Positions 18,323-27,791 are shown, numbered from the stretch's first letter. The stretch: DNA of 64,000 nt from Bdellovibrio sp. ZAP7 (GCA_945878405.1 CAMCTJ010000006.1:62001-126000), one strand, 5' to 3'. A program made the numbers and translations. The notes: a model not told the origin generated them from the sequence alone.

Positions 18323-19621
18323 ATGCAAGCCGTTCTAACAACCATACGAAATTTAAACCAGCACGTTGGTCAGACCGTTGAACTTCGAGGCTGGGTGTAT
18401 AACATCCGCAGCTCGGGCAAACTTCGTTTTCTTCAGATGAGAGACGGGTCTGGAATCGTTCAGGTCGTTTGGTTTAAGGGCGCTGTGGATGAAGCAACCT
18501 TTGCACTACTAGATACGCTCACTCAAGAGACATCTATTATTATCACGGGAAAAGTTAAGGCCGAGGCTCGCGCTGAGGGCGGTGTTGAGCTAGATGGACA
18601 GACCATTACAGTTTTGCAGGTTGCCGTCGACTACCCTATTGGGCCCAAGGAACATGGTCCTGATTTTCTTCTCTCCAATCGTCACTTATGGTTACGAAGT
18701 AGAAAACCCCATGCAATTTTGAGAATTCGCGATCGTTTTGCCAAAGCCGTTCGGGACTTTTTTGATAAAGAAGGTTTTACGCTGGTTGATACACCCATTT
18801 TTACACCCGCAGCCTGTGAAGGAACGACGACCTTATTTGAAACGGAATACTTTGGACAAAAAGCATACTTATCTCAAAGTGGTCAATTATATTCAGAAGC
18901 AGCCGCAATGGCTTTTGGAAAATCCTATTGTTTTGGTCCCACATTCAGAGCCGAAAAGAGTAAAACACGTCGGCACTTAACTGAGTTCTGGATGATTGAG
19001 CCCGAGGTTGCGTTCAGTAATTTGGATGACAACATGGTTCTTGCGGAACGTTTTTTGGAATATTGTGTTCAATATGTTCTCAAGGAGTGTCAGGCTGAAT
19101 TTAAGATCCTCGGACGAGACACCACTAAACTACAGAATGTAAAGGCACCCTTTCCTAGAATTTCCTATGACGAGGCAATTGAAAGATTAAAAACCTTAAA
19201 TATTCCTTGCGAGTGGGGCACGGATTTCGGCGCACCAGAAGAAACTGCTCTCGCAGAACAATTTGATAGACCAATTTTCGTTCACCGATTTCCGGCTCAC
19301 ATCAAGGCTTTCTATATGAAAGCAGATCCCAACAATCCGAAACTTGCTCTGGGAATGGATTGTTTAGCTCCCGAGGGCTACGGGGAAATTATTGGTGGGG
19401 GACAAAGGGAAGAAAGCATCGAAGTTCTTCAAACCCGCATTAAAGAACATGGTTTAAAAGAAGAGAATTTTGCATGGTATCTCGATTTGAGAAGATATGG
19501 TTCGGTTCCTCACTCAGGATTCGGACTCGGCCTCGAGCGAACTATTTCTTGGATCTGCGGACTTGAACATCTTCGCGAAGCGGCTGCTTTTCCACGCATG
19601 ATGTATCGCATTTACCCCTAA
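18323..19621 (+). CDS. asnS: Asparaginyl-tRNA synthetase
   Basis: Class IIb synthetase charging tRNA-Asn. The N-terminal OB fold ([22 protein letters not shown]) binds the anticodon. Motif 2 is [21 protein letters not shown] and motif 3 [15 protein letters not shown]. Length 432 is slightly shorter than E. coli's 466 and normal for the family. It starts 2 bases after secF. The 108-base 3' end is overlapped on the other strand by the tail of a membrane-protein gene. Confidence 0.96.
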   Translation: MQAVLTTIRNLNQHVGQTVELRGWVYNIRSSGKLRFLQMRDGSGIVQVVWFKGAVDEATFALLDTLTQETSIIITGKVKAEARAEGGVELDGQTITVLQVAVDYPIGPKEHGPDFLLSNRHLWLRSRKPHAILRIRDRFAKAVRDFFDKEGFTLVDTPIFTPAACEGTTTLFETEYFGQKAYLSQSGQLYSEAAAMAFGKSYCFGPTFRAEKSKTRRHLTEFWMIEPEVAFSNLDDNMVLAERFLEYCVQYVLKECQAEFKILGRDTTKLQNVKAPFPRISYDEAIERLKTLNIPCEWGTDFGAPEETALAEQFDRPIFVHRFPAHIKAFYMKADPNNPKLALGMDCLAPEGYGEIIGGGQREESIEVLQTRIKEHGLKEENFAWYLDLRRYGSVPHSGFGLGLERTISWICGLEHLREAAAFPRMMYRIYP

Positions 19622-20224
19622 GAAGGCACTTCCCTGGGGCTCGTAATTCAACCGGTAGTAAAGAGCAATTGCACACGCCGGCAGTATCGCTCGCAAATAT
19701 TCAAAACGGTAATCTTGCGCCAACAAATAGATATAAGTTTTAAAGGGTCCTAAGATTTCATTTATAAAAAAACAGTGGAAAAAGATCATGCCGAAAAGTG
19801 AAAAAGCCCAATTAAAAATATTTCGGGTCTTAAAGAAAATTAGGACACTAAGCACGACAGCAGGTATCACGCTCATGGTTACCTCTTGAGCTTGAATTAC
19901 CGTTCTGACATCTCCCACCCAGTAGGAAAAACTAATCAAGGGAAGCGAGATAAGAATTGTTGAAACAGCAATCAATTGGTAGGAACTTAAAGGCGTTCCC
20001 TCAATCCAAACCCACTTTTTTAAAGGCAGAATAAGCAAAACATGAATAAAGAAATATAAACCGAGTGCTTGCCCCATCAGTTTTAAGAGTGAAAAATCTT
20101 GGAACCATCTTGGTCCCGACTCCCATTGAGCCCACCCCAATCCGACGGCTATTAAGGGAGTACAGAAATAAAATAACCAAGACCATTCTGCTAATGTTTG
20201 AGCAAACCAGGTTTTATTTTTCAT
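19514..20224 (-). CDS. Polytopic membrane protein, function unknown
   Basis: A 236-residue protein with about six hydrophobic segments (for example [64 protein letters not shown]). I recognise no family. The final 36 residues are read from the strand opposite asnS and are polar; a true C-terminus near the asnS stop would leave the membrane part intact, so this tail may have been gained by loss of an earlier stop. The start lies close to the divergent arginase-family gene. Confidence 0.72.
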   Translation of the reverse strand: MKNKTWFAQTLAEWSWLFYFCTPLIAVGLGWAQWESGPRWFQDFSLLKLMGQALGLYFFIHVLLILPLKKWVWIEGTPLSSYQLIAVSTILISLPLISFSYWVGDVRTVIQAQEVTMSVIPAVVLSVLIFFKTRNIFNWAFSLFGMIFFHCFFINEILGPFKTYIYLLAQDYRFEYLRAILPACAIALYYRLNYEPQGSAFLGVNAIHHAWKSSRFAKMFKSADPRNSSLEAESES

Positions 20225-20242
20225 TTTTTAATTATATCGGCT

Positions 20243-21331
20243 TTGACGAAAGTCATCACGACGAGTACTGATAACGCTGTGCTCACCCCGATATCATCCG
20301 AACTTTTTTTCAAAGGACGCCCTGGAGACCTTCGCCTTGGAGAGTGGGTCTCTGCTCAAAAACCATTTAGTGAAGATGCGGAAGAACAAAAGACCAGCGT
20401 TTTTATTTATGGATGTCCCGATGATACGGGAGTTCGCTTAAATCGAGGACGAGGCGGCGCTCACGAAGGTCCTCAGGAAATAAGAAGAGCTTTCTATAAA
20501 ATGGCGCTCCCAATGGATCGTAGCTGGGAATCTCTTAATCTAGTGGAGTGTGGAAACATCGAGGTCTCCAAAAACATTAAAGAAACGCACAAAAATGCGT
20601 TTAATGCATCAGAGAAACTCTCTTCATTGGGGGGAACTGTTGTACTTTTAGGCGGAGGGCATGACTTTGCAGCTCCGGGATTTTTGGGATTTGCTCAAGG
20701 ACGAAAAAGTCTGAGAATATCAGAGAGATTTGGACTCATTAATGTAGATCCTCATTTAGATGTAAGAGAGCTAGAAGAAGGAACACCAAACAGTGGGACC
20801 TCGTTCAGACAAATTCTCAGCTCAACTGTAATTTCCGGAAAACATCTTATTGAATTTGGATGTAGAGAGAACAGAAACTCTCAATCTCATTTCGATTATT
20901 GTGAACAAAATAAAGTCGATCTTCAGCCTTTAAATTTCCTGAGACAACGAGCTAAGTCGATTAAAGACCTATTCCAGGTGAATCTCGCATCCCTTTCAAA
21001 GAAAGTAGATACTATCGGGCTCACCCTCGATATGGATTGTTGCTCCGAGCTCACAGGAACAAGCGCAGCCCAGGCAATTGGGTTTTCCTTACAAGAACTG
21101 TACGAAATCGCTTTTTTGGCGGGGGCTCACCGGCAAGTGAAATATTTAGAAATCGCAGAAGTAGCTCCCAGCCTAGATCCCAGTGGAAAAACTGCGCTTG
21201 GGGCAGCTGAAGTTCTCTATTCTTTTCTCTGCGGAAAAGCCCACAGCCTGCGCTCCCGATCCGGTGCCGGATTAAAGAAAAATTTTAATAAAACACCAAA
21301 AAAAACTAGAAAACGAAGAAAAACGAAGTAG
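20243..21331 (+). CDS. Arginase/formimidoylglutamase-family ureohydrolase
   Basis: Binuclear manganese hydrolase of the arginase-agmatinase-formimidoylglutamase superfamily. All six expected metal ligands can be seen: His in GGGHDF, Asp-His-Asp in NVDPHLDVRE and the Asp pair in LTLDMDCCSE. RGRGGAHEGPQEIRRAFYKM is the superfamily substrate-entry motif. The usual DxDxxDP ending is changed (DMDCCSE). The substrate is uncertain; formimidoylglutamase (HutG) type is my best guess. I use TTG 20243; a TTG at 20198 would overlap the divergent gene, and a GTG at 20279 is also possible; none has a good ribosome-binding sequence. The C-terminus is strongly basic (KTPKKTRKRRKTK). Confidence 0.88.
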   Translation: MTKVITTSTDNAVLTPISSELFFKGRPGDLRLGEWVSAQKPFSEDAEEQKTSVFIYGCPDDTGVRLNRGRGGAHEGPQEIRRAFYKMALPMDRSWESLNLVECGNIEVSKNIKETHKNAFNASEKLSSLGGTVVLLGGGHDFAAPGFLGFAQGRKSLRISERFGLINVDPHLDVRELEEGTPNSGTSFRQILSSTVISGKHLIEFGCRENRNSQSHFDYCEQNKVDLQPLNFLRQRAKSIKDLFQVNLASLSKKVDTIGLTLDMDCCSELTGTSAAQAIGFSLQELYEIAFLAGAHRQVKYLEIAEVAPSLDPSGKTALGAAEVLYSFLCGKAHSLRSRSGAGLKKNFNKTPKKTRKRRKTK

Positions 21332-21336
21332 CTTAA

Positions 21337-21483
21337 TTCTCCACACCCTGTGGATTAAACTCTCAAACTATTGTATTTAAATAGTTTTTTTATTTTTCCA
21401 GGAATAACTCTTTTTGAACGAGGGTTCACGGGCAACAAAACGAGTCATACTTAATGATATCAACACCTTGTTGCTGTGGATTG
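21337..21483. promoter_or_regulatory. DnaA-box-like sites in an AT-rich region upstream of dnaA
   Basis: The 233-base gap before dnaA holds three 9-mers one or two bases from the TTATCCACA consensus: TTCTCCACA (21337-21345) and TGTGGATTA (21349-21357) facing each other across three bases, and TGTGGATTG (21475-21483) on the opposite orientation side. Between and around them the sequence is AT-rich (for example TTTAAATAGTTTTTTTATTTTTCC). Such clusters occur both in dnaA autoregulatory promoters and in chromosome origins. I see no further features such as a clear strand switch in gene direction. Confidence 0.45.
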
Positions 21484-21564
21484 TTTTATATCGTTTCCGA
21501 ATTTTTACTAAAAAACCCTTCTTTGCCGGGTTGAGACCCTCTCAGCTATAACCAGGGATTAATT

Positions 21565-22983
21565 GTGAAAATTGTGCAAACCTGGGAATCAACATTAAGA
21601 ACGATTCAGGACTCTGTTCCTGCTCCGCAGTTTCAGCGGTGGTTTAAACACATCTCCTTTCTGCGCCAAGAAGCGGAGACTATTTATCTAGGAGTCCCCT
21701 CACGTTTTCATCAAGATTGGTTAAGTACTCATTACAGAGACCAATTGAATCAAGCGATTAGTCAGAATTTTGGAAATCCCCTCCAACTTGAATTTGAAGT
21801 TTTAGTAGAAGATTCTAATTTAGAAGCATCAAGTTCCCCTGTCTTGCCGATAGTTCCCGCTCAGAAGCCACAGCTCAGAGTCGTTGAAGGAGGTGGGAGC
21901 TCGACTCCTGCAGAAACTGAATCCGCTCCCTCTGAACTCGGCTCTCAAATCCCTCATTTTTCGGGCGAATTTTTTGAACTAGATTTCAATCGCCTTTGTT
22001 ACCAATACTGTGGACTGTTTGTTCAAGGCTCTACTCCCTCATTGAATCCCCTATTCATCAGCGGGGGAATCGGTATGGGAAAAACCCATCTTCTGTCTCT
22101 GATCGGGAAAGAACTTCAAAGACAATCTCCACAACTCAAAGTTCGTTATACCAGTGCAGAAAAGTTCACGAATGAGATGTTTAAATCGTGGAATGATAAG
22201 TCCGGGCCCAATTATCAAAGATTCTACCGAGATGAGGTCGACGTTCTTCTTTTTGACGATTTACAAGGACTCGCGGGAAGACGAGCAACCCAGGAGGCCC
22301 TGCTTCACATCTATAACGAAATTTTATCTCGAGGGGGCAAAGTGGTATTTGCCTCTTCGGTGCTCCCAACCAAGCTTGGAGAGTTTCTTGAGCCACTCAG
22401 ATCTCGACTTCTTTCAGGAGTATCTGCTGATATAAAGTCTCCAAGTTACGAAGAAAAAGTTGCTCTCTTATCGTTGCTTGCCCAACAAAATCAAATTTCT
22501 GTAGAAGAGCCTTTTTTACGAATTCTGGCTGATCAAGGTCATCGAGACATTCGAGAACTTTTAGGGGTTTTCTTGCGCCTCCATTTACAAGCAAGAATCG
22601 AAAACAAAACATTGGATAGCCGTTTTTTGGCTCGTGAAGGCGTAAGCTTCGAGGCTCCCCAGCAAGCGATTTCATTGAATGAGATTATTTCGCTGGTTGA
22701 ACACAGTTTTGGAATCTCAAAAACTGAGTTAATCTCGAAATCTAGAAAAGGGGTTATTGCCTGGGCCCGACAAGTAGCTATGTATTTAGGAAGACGTTTC
22801 ACTCTTTTATCATTAGAAGAAATTGGAAAAAATTTTGGACGAGATCATGCAACCGTCCTTTATGCTTATGATAAGGTTTCAGAAACCCTGAGATTACATC
22901 CGTCGCGAAAATATGAAGTAGAATTCCTAGTCAGTAAGTTGCAGGCAAGAGTACCCAGAGAAAACGATGATTTCACTCTATAG
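21565..22983 (+). CDS. dnaA: Chromosomal replication initiator DnaA (diverged)
   Basis: Origin-binding AAA+ ATPase. Domain I is recognisable (WESTLRTIQDSVPAPQFQRWFKHISF), then a Ser/Pro-rich linker to about residue 125. The ATPase has a Walker A GGIGMGKTHLL (about residue 168), Walker B VDVLLFDDLQGLAG, and the sensor/arginine region EPLRSRLLSG. Domain IV ends with LEEIGKNFGRDHATVLYAYDKV, close to the DnaA signature GGRDHTTV. Length 472 is typical. Several usually conserved positions differ (LLFDDLQ for LLIDDIQ, LLSGVSADI for WGLITDI), so it is a diverged copy or a paralogue. Start GTG 21565. hemJ overlaps its 3' end by 17 bases. Confidence 0.93.
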   Translation: MKIVQTWESTLRTIQDSVPAPQFQRWFKHISFLRQEAETIYLGVPSRFHQDWLSTHYRDQLNQAISQNFGNPLQLEFEVLVEDSNLEASSSPVLPIVPAQKPQLRVVEGGGSSTPAETESAPSELGSQIPHFSGEFFELDFNRLCYQYCGLFVQGSTPSLNPLFISGGIGMGKTHLLSLIGKELQRQSPQLKVRYTSAEKFTNEMFKSWNDKSGPNYQRFYRDEVDVLLFDDLQGLAGRRATQEALLHIYNEILSRGGKVVFASSVLPTKLGEFLEPLRSRLLSGVSADIKSPSYEEKVALLSLLAQQNQISVEEPFLRILADQGHRDIRELLGVFLRLHLQARIENKTLDSRFLAREGVSFEAPQQAISLNEIISLVEHSFGISKTELISKSRKGVIAWARQVAMYLGRRFTLLSLEEIGKNFGRDHATVLYAYDKVSETLRLHPSRKYEVEFLVSKLQARVPRENDDFTL

Positions 22984-23398
22984 AACGGTTCTAGCTTTTC
23001 ACGTTATTGCAGTGATTTCTTGGATGGCAGGAATCCTCTATTTATTCCGACTCTTCGTTTATCATGCTCAAGAGACTGAAAATATCGTCAAGCAAAGATT
23101 CGGAGTCATGGAGAACAAGCTTTATAAGATAATCACTTATCCTGCCATGTGGGTATCACTTGCTTTGGGCACAACGATGATAGGCCTTCAACCTTTCTTA
23201 TTAGAAACCCATTGGTTTCGTTTAAAAGTGGTATTTGTTGCTTTTCTGATGGCGGCAACCCTTTGGGCCGGGAATATTCGGCACCAGCTTCAAGAAAATC
23301 GGTGCAAAATAAGTTCTAAAGCATTTCGTTTTTTAAATGAAATTCCAACACTTCTCATGATTGGGATAGTTTTGCTTGTTATTTTGAAGCCGTTTTAG
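22967..23398 (+). CDS. hemJ: Protoporphyrinogen IX oxidase HemJ
   Basis: Four-span inner-membrane protein that oxidises protoporphyrinogen IX to protoporphyrin IX in haem biosynthesis. The HVIAVISWMAGILYLFRLFVYH opening with His12, the RLKVVFV segment and the C-terminal LNEIPTLLMIGIVLLVILKPF are characteristic of HemJ (formerly UPF0093). Length 143 matches. It overlaps the dnaA 3' end by 17 bases, and xseA starts 16 bases after it, suggesting one transcript. Confidence 0.94.
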   Translation: MISLYRTVLAFHVIAVISWMAGILYLFRLFVYHAQETENIVKQRFGVMENKLYKIITYPAMWVSLALGTTMIGLQPFLLETHWFRLKVVFVAFLMAATLWAGNIRHQLQENRCKISSKAFRFLNEIPTLLMIGIVLLVILKPF

Positions 23399-23414
23399 GA
23401 GTATCCCAAGTATC

Positions 23415-24686
23415 ATGAGTGAAACGACCCCGGAATCCATTTCCCAACTGAGTTTACAGTTCGATACCCCTCCCCAGATAGATTGGCGAAAAACTGTTCC
23501 CTCTGTTTCTGAATTAACTCGTCGAATTCGAGGCCATTTAGAAAATACGTTTGGGGACGTGTGGGTCAAAGGGGAAATCAGTAACTTTAGAAAACCCGTT
23601 TCGGGTCATGCCTATTTTGTTTTAAAAGACGCTTCAGCTCAGATTCGCTCAGTTGTTTTTAAAGGCTCGCTCTCAAAATTAAAATTCAACCTTCAAGACG
23701 GTATGGAGATTCTCCTTCATGGAAAAGTGGCGGTTTATGAGCCCCGCGGAGAATACCAAATTATCGGCGATACATTGGAACCGGTTGGTATAGGTGCCCT
23801 ACAACTTGCGTTTGAGCAATTGAAGATGAAATTAGCAAAAGAAGGGCTGTTTGATCCCAAACGCAAGAAGCCAATCCCCAAACTTCCCAAAACAATTGGA
23901 ATTGTAACTTCTCCTACCGGTGCTGCAGTAAAAGACATTTTAAAAGTTCTTCACAGAAGATTTCCCAATCGCCGAGTCCTTATTTTCCCTGCAAATGTTC
24001 AAGGGGAAAAAGCTGCTCCTGAAATCTCAGCTGCAATACAACTCTCAGAGCGCTGGAATCAACTCAATCCGGACAAAAAGATTGATGTTTTAATTGTGGG
24101 ACGCGGCGGGGGCTCAATAGAAGACTTATGGCCTTTCAACGAAGAAATAGTCGCAAGAGCTATTTACCAATGTTCTATTCCTATTATCTCTGCAGTGGGA
24201 CATGAAATTGATGTTACCATTTCTGACTTTGTAGCTGATTTACGAGCGCCTACTCCCTCTGTGGCAGCAGAACTTGTAGTGCCAATAAAAGAAGAACTGA
24301 AAAGCCTGGTCAATTCGCACACCCAGCGAATGCTCATAAACTTGAAGAAGTCTTTGGAACACACTCGACTTCATTTGGGTCACCTCACAAGTCGCTTGGT
24401 GGATCCGCGAGAAAGAATTCGACTCATCAAAGAGCGATTCTCAATTGCTTTGGAAAATTTGAAGAAGGCAATGCGGATGCAATTAACTCTTTCCCGTAAA
24501 AGTCTTGAAAGCCGAGTCCAAATGCTCCAAACCCTTTCGCCCTTGCAAGTACTTGCTCGGGGATACTCCCTCACTACAAATAAGTCAGGTTCTGTGCTCC
24601 GGAGCGTGTCAGATATCAAACCTGGGCTCAAGGTTGTGACGCGCCTTGCTGACGGGGAGTTTACCTCAGAAGTTATTTCCGAATAA
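23415..24686 (+). CDS. xseA: Exodeoxyribonuclease VII large subunit
   Basis: Catalytic subunit of exonuclease VII, a single-strand-specific nuclease. The N-terminal OB fold (VSELTRRIRGHLENTFGDVWVKGEISNFRKP) and the core GIVTSPTGAAVKDILKVLHRRFP, VDVLIVGRGGGSIEDLWPFNEE and ISAVGHEIDVTISDFVADLRAPTPS are all intact. The C-terminal coiled coil from about residue 285 binds XseB. Length 423 is standard. The small-subunit gene xseB is not next to it and not seen in this window. Confidence 0.96.
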   Translation: MSETTPESISQLSLQFDTPPQIDWRKTVPSVSELTRRIRGHLENTFGDVWVKGEISNFRKPVSGHAYFVLKDASAQIRSVVFKGSLSKLKFNLQDGMEILLHGKVAVYEPRGEYQIIGDTLEPVGIGALQLAFEQLKMKLAKEGLFDPKRKKPIPKLPKTIGIVTSPTGAAVKDILKVLHRRFPNRRVLIFPANVQGEKAAPEISAAIQLSERWNQLNPDKKIDVLIVGRGGGSIEDLWPFNEEIVARAIYQCSIPIISAVGHEIDVTISDFVADLRAPTPSVAAELVVPIKEELKSLVNSHTQRMLINLKKSLEHTRLHLGHLTSRLVDPRERIRLIKERFSIALENLKKAMRMQLTLSRKSLESRVQMLQTLSPLQVLARGYSLTTNKSGSVLRSVSDIKPGLKVVTRLADGEFTSEVISE

Positions 24687-24700
24687 TTTACTGTTCGAGT

Positions 24701-24706
24701 TATAAT
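24701..24706 (+). promoter_or_regulatory. Candidate -10 element before the GT2 gene
   Basis: A perfect TATAAT lies 27 bases before the ATG of the glycosyltransferase, in the 46-base gap after xseA. No -35 hexamer with correct spacing is visible. Confidence 0.3.
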
Positions 24707-24732
24707 TAAAGAGTCGTTTTTCCCCAAGCCTC

Positions 24733-25728
24733 ATGAATAAACTACCCCACATCGAAGCAGTAATACCCGTCTACAATGAAGCGGAATCCATTCCTTTACT
24801 GGTCTCCCAATTAGATAGAGCCCGGGCCTCCCTGGCTTCTGAAGCAACTTTTAGTTATTTGTTCATTAATGATGGGTCATCTGACGGAACAACGGAACTT
24901 CTCCGAACTCTTCATGCTCAAAGGCGAGATATCCGAGTGGTTGAACTTCTCCACAATTTTGGACATTCAGCAGCTCTAGCTTGCGGCCTAGATTATTTCC
25001 GAGGAGATCTGGCCTTATTTATGGATGCCGATCTGCAAGACTCCCCCGCCGTTCTCCCCCACCTTTTTTCCGAATGGAAGAAAGGAGCCAAGACTGTTGT
25101 TGTAGAAAGAGGAGAGCGCCCAGAAAAATATGGCATTTTATTTAAAGCCTTCTACTTTCTTCTACGAAAAACCTCCAAAAATCTGCCGCCGATCAATTTT
25201 GGAACCCATTCTCTAATAGATAAATCCGTAGTTGAAAGAATGCGAGTTCACAAAGAGCGAAACCGGTATTTTCCAGGTCTTGTCGCTTTAAGCTCTAGCC
25301 ACATTAAAGCGGTTCCCTTTCCTAGAGGTGAACGAAAGCATGGAGAATCTAGAGTGGGCTTCTGGGGTCTCAGTCATTTAGCCCTCACAGCTTTTTTAAG
25401 TTTTTCTTCAGCCCCTATTCGATTGGTTTCTTTTTTAGGTTCCCTTTGTGCTTTGGGAGCTTTGCTCGGAGCCTCCATTATCGTTTCGGTTAAATTATTC
25501 ACTAACTGGGCGATTCCTGGCTGGGCCTCCACTATGTCACTTTTGTTTTTCTCAAGTGGTATTCAACTGCTTTGTTTAGGCATTTTGGGCGAATACGTGG
25601 CCCGAATTTATGATGAAGTAAAAGGCAGACCTCTCTATTGGGTAGGCTCATCCTTAGAGCCACAAAAACGAGTTAATGATACTTCGGCACAACTTTTCAC
25701 CCCGCGTCAGCCTCACTTAAGGCCTTGA
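24733..25728 (+). CDS. GT2 polyprenyl-phosphate glycosyltransferase (GtrB/ArnC-like)
   Basis: Family 2 glycosyltransferase of the type that loads a sugar onto undecaprenyl phosphate. EAVIPVYNEAESIPLLVSQL and FINDGSSDGT start the GT-A fold, MDADLQDSP gives the metal-binding DxD, and HGESRVGFWGL precedes two C-terminal membrane helices, the usual GtrB/ArnC/DPM1-like arrangement. Length 331 fits. It could supply the lipid-linked sugar used by a PMT/ArnT-type transferase such as the one at 5709, but the two genes are 17 kb apart and the link is only by function class. The nearest upstream gene is xseA. Confidence 0.92.
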   Translation: MNKLPHIEAVIPVYNEAESIPLLVSQLDRARASLASEATFSYLFINDGSSDGTTELLRTLHAQRRDIRVVELLHNFGHSAALACGLDYFRGDLALFMDADLQDSPAVLPHLFSEWKKGAKTVVVERGERPEKYGILFKAFYFLLRKTSKNLPPINFGTHSLIDKSVVERMRVHKERNRYFPGLVALSSSHIKAVPFPRGERKHGESRVGFWGLSHLALTAFLSFSSAPIRLVSFLGSLCALGALLGASIIVSVKLFTNWAIPGWASTMSLLFFSSGIQLLCLGILGEYVARIYDEVKGRPLYWVGSSLEPQKRVNDTSAQLFTPRQPHLRP

Positions 25729-25737
25729 TTCCAGGCC

Positions 25738-25766
25738 TTTACCGCTCAAGCGCCGCCTGATAAAAC
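25738..25766 (+). promoter_or_regulatory. Candidate promoter of the tRNA-Thr gene
   Basis: TTTACC (25738-25743) and TAAAAC (25761-25766) are 17 bases apart, each matching four of six consensus positions. A start near 25773 would give a short leader of about 6 bases before the tRNA. Confidence 0.35.
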
Positions 25767-25778
25767 TCTCTTTTACGT

Positions 25779-25851
<73 letters not shown>

Positions 25852-25866
25852 CACTTATAAAAAGCC

Positions 25867-27090
25867 ATGGCATCACAACCTTTTATTTCACTAAAAGATG
25901 TACAAGAAGCAGACCAGCGAATTGCACAATACATTCGTCGAACTCCCAGCATTCCTTTTGATTATTTAAATCAAAAACTAGGAAAGGAAATTATTCTTAA
26001 AGCTGAGATTTTTCAGAAGACCGGTTCCTTTAAATTCAGAGGAGCAGCAAATTGCGTTTTAAGCCAAATGGCCCAAGCAAAAAAAGCAGGTGTCGTTGCT
26101 GCATCTGCAGGTAATCACGCTCAAGGAGTCGCCAGCATCTGTCACCTGTTGGGAATCTCTTCAACAATTGTAATGCCAGTATCGACCCCGGGAATTAAAG
26201 TTCAAAACACTCAACGCTGGGGTGCCAAAATCGAATTAGTAGGAAATGTTTACGATGAATCCTACGAACATGCTGTCAAGCTGTCCAAAGAACAGGGAAG
26301 TTTACTGATTCATCCGTTCAAAGACCCTCTGGTCCAAGCGGGTCAGGGAACTTTGGGTTTAGAAATACTCAATGAACCCCTCTCAAAAGAAACTGAAGCG
26401 GTCTTGATCTCAGTCGGTGGAGGAGGTTTAATCACCGGAGTTGGGACAGTTCTTCGAGCGCTAAATCCCAAAATTAAAATTTATGGTTTAACTGCGCAGA
26501 GCGCCCCGGCGGCTTACCAATCGGTAAAAAGCAAAAACCCGACTGAAACACCGGTTACTTTTACACTCGCTGAAGGAGTAGCAACCAAGAAAACTGAGCA
26601 ATGGATGCTCGATAACATTTCTCGACAAGTTGATGACGTGTTTTCATTGTCGGAAGAATCTATTGCTAAGGCGATTTCGGTCTTGGCTGAACAAGGCAAG
26701 ATGGTAGTCGAAGGGGCCGGAGCTCTACCCGTGGCTGCTCTCCTTGAGGGAATGATTCCGGAAAAACGAGTAACTGCTGTACTCTGTGGAGGAAACATTG
26801 ACCTCCCTGCCCTCTCTGCAGTGTTCCGTCGAGGGATGATCGAACAAGGTAGATTAGTACGACTTTTGATTACCATTTGGGATCGTCCTGGAACCCTGCA
26901 CCTGATTACAGAAGTTTTTGCGCAAAAAAGAGCTAATGTGGTGGAAGTGCACCATACGCGCTCGGCACTCAGTCATCGGATGGGAGAAGCCTCAATCGAA
27001 ACCGAAATTGAAACGAGAGGGCATGAACATACTCAAGACATTATTGATGCCCTTTCGCAACGGGGTTTTCGCGTTGAACGCCAAAGCTAA
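25867..27090 (+). CDS. ilvA: Threonine ammonia-lyase (threonine dehydratase)
   Basis: PLP enzyme converting threonine to 2-oxobutanoate and ammonia, the first step toward isoleucine. The PLP lysine is K56 in KTGSFKFRGAANCV; SVGGGGLITGVG is the phosphate-binding loop. A C-terminal ACT domain (RLLITIWDRPGTLHLITEVFAQ) of about 75 residues matches the 400-residue TdcB/IlvA-like form with one ACT domain. It begins 15 bases after tRNA-Thr, and no ribosome-binding sequence is visible in that gap. The 3' end overlaps the start region of the next gene. Confidence 0.95.
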   Translation: MASQPFISLKDVQEADQRIAQYIRRTPSIPFDYLNQKLGKEIILKAEIFQKTGSFKFRGAANCVLSQMAQAKKAGVVAASAGNHAQGVASICHLLGISSTIVMPVSTPGIKVQNTQRWGAKIELVGNVYDESYEHAVKLSKEQGSLLIHPFKDPLVQAGQGTLGLEILNEPLSKETEAVLISVGGGGLITGVGTVLRALNPKIKIYGLTAQSAPAAYQSVKSKNPTETPVTFTLAEGVATKKTEQWMLDNISRQVDDVFSLSEESIAKAISVLAEQGKMVVEGAGALPVAALLEGMIPEKRVTAVLCGGNIDLPALSAVFRRGMIEQGRLVRLLITIWDRPGTLHLITEVFAQKRANVVEVHHTRSALSHRMGEASIETEIETRGHEHTQDIIDALSQRGFRVERQS

Positions 27091-27787
27091 AAAGCTTTTA
27101 ACGCTTTTTCTTTTTTTCCCTCTCTTTGAGCTGTGTGCTTCGACTCATGAACTTCAATTCGGAGCACAGTTTTCTAAAGAAAATACTTATCGAGACACGC
27201 TGAATCCTTTCTTAGACTATAGCAATAGTCCCCTTTCCTGGTTTCAGATAAAGGCGGGAACAGGCCTTTTGATTTCGACAAAAGATCTCGAGAGCTTCAC
27301 TTACCGAATTGAATTAACCGCAACTCCGACCTCTTGGCTTGCATTCGTAATCCGTGGTTCCCAAAGAGCTCAGCTTCCTGAAGCCTTTTCGAGAACTTCT
27401 CTTTTGGGAGCAGCAAAGCTTCACGCAGATTTCGGAAAAGAGTTTTCTTTTTTTCTATCGGCTGGATTTTACGAGCGCTGGGTGGCTCTCAACCATGCAA
27501 ACTTTTTCCCTTTTTCCACCGAGTCTTCTTTTTCTCAACAGGATTTTGCAACTGAATTAGGATTTACACTGTCTCTGTCCCCGACTCTGAGGGGACTCAT
27601 GAAAGTAGCAACTTTTGATCCTTGGGAAGTTTACAATTTAAACAATCCCTTTATCGAAACGTCTTTTTATTTGGGGGCACCTGATAAGCCGTCCCAATGG
27701 CTGGCTACCTTTCGCTACCATCTTTTGCTCGGCTTCGGGAGACTCGATCGGCTAACATTTGGACTGACTTATCTCACGCAATGGTAA
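27074..27787 (+). CDS. Exported, probably outer-membrane beta-rich protein
   Basis: From TTG 27074 the product has a good signal peptide (NAKAKKLLTLFLFFPLFELCAS) and is 237 residues; a longer in-frame start (ATG 27023 or the 26918 open frame) runs inside ilvA. The mature part is rich in alternating strands with aromatic residues (SFTYRIELTATPTSWLAFVIR, FSFFLSAGFYERW, LATFRYHLLLGF) and ends LTYLTQW, with an aromatic last residue as in many outer-membrane barrels. No family recognised. It is convergent with the metallophosphoesterase gene, four bases apart. Confidence 0.75.
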   Translation: MNAKAKKLLTLFLFFPLFELCASTHELQFGAQFSKENTYRDTLNPFLDYSNSPLSWFQIKAGTGLLISTKDLESFTYRIELTATPTSWLAFVIRGSQRAQLPEAFSRTSLLGAAKLHADFGKEFSFFLSAGFYERWVALNHANFFPFSTESSFSQQDFATELGFTLSLSPTLRGLMKVATFDPWEVYNLNNPFIETSFYLGAPDKPSQWLATFRYHLLLGFGRLDRLTFGLTYLTQW

Positions 27788-27791
27788 GAGT

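Noticed and set aside
20198-20242. Earliest start of the arginase-family gene
   Set aside because: It would overlap the divergent membrane-protein start and adds no conserved residues; a later start is more likely.
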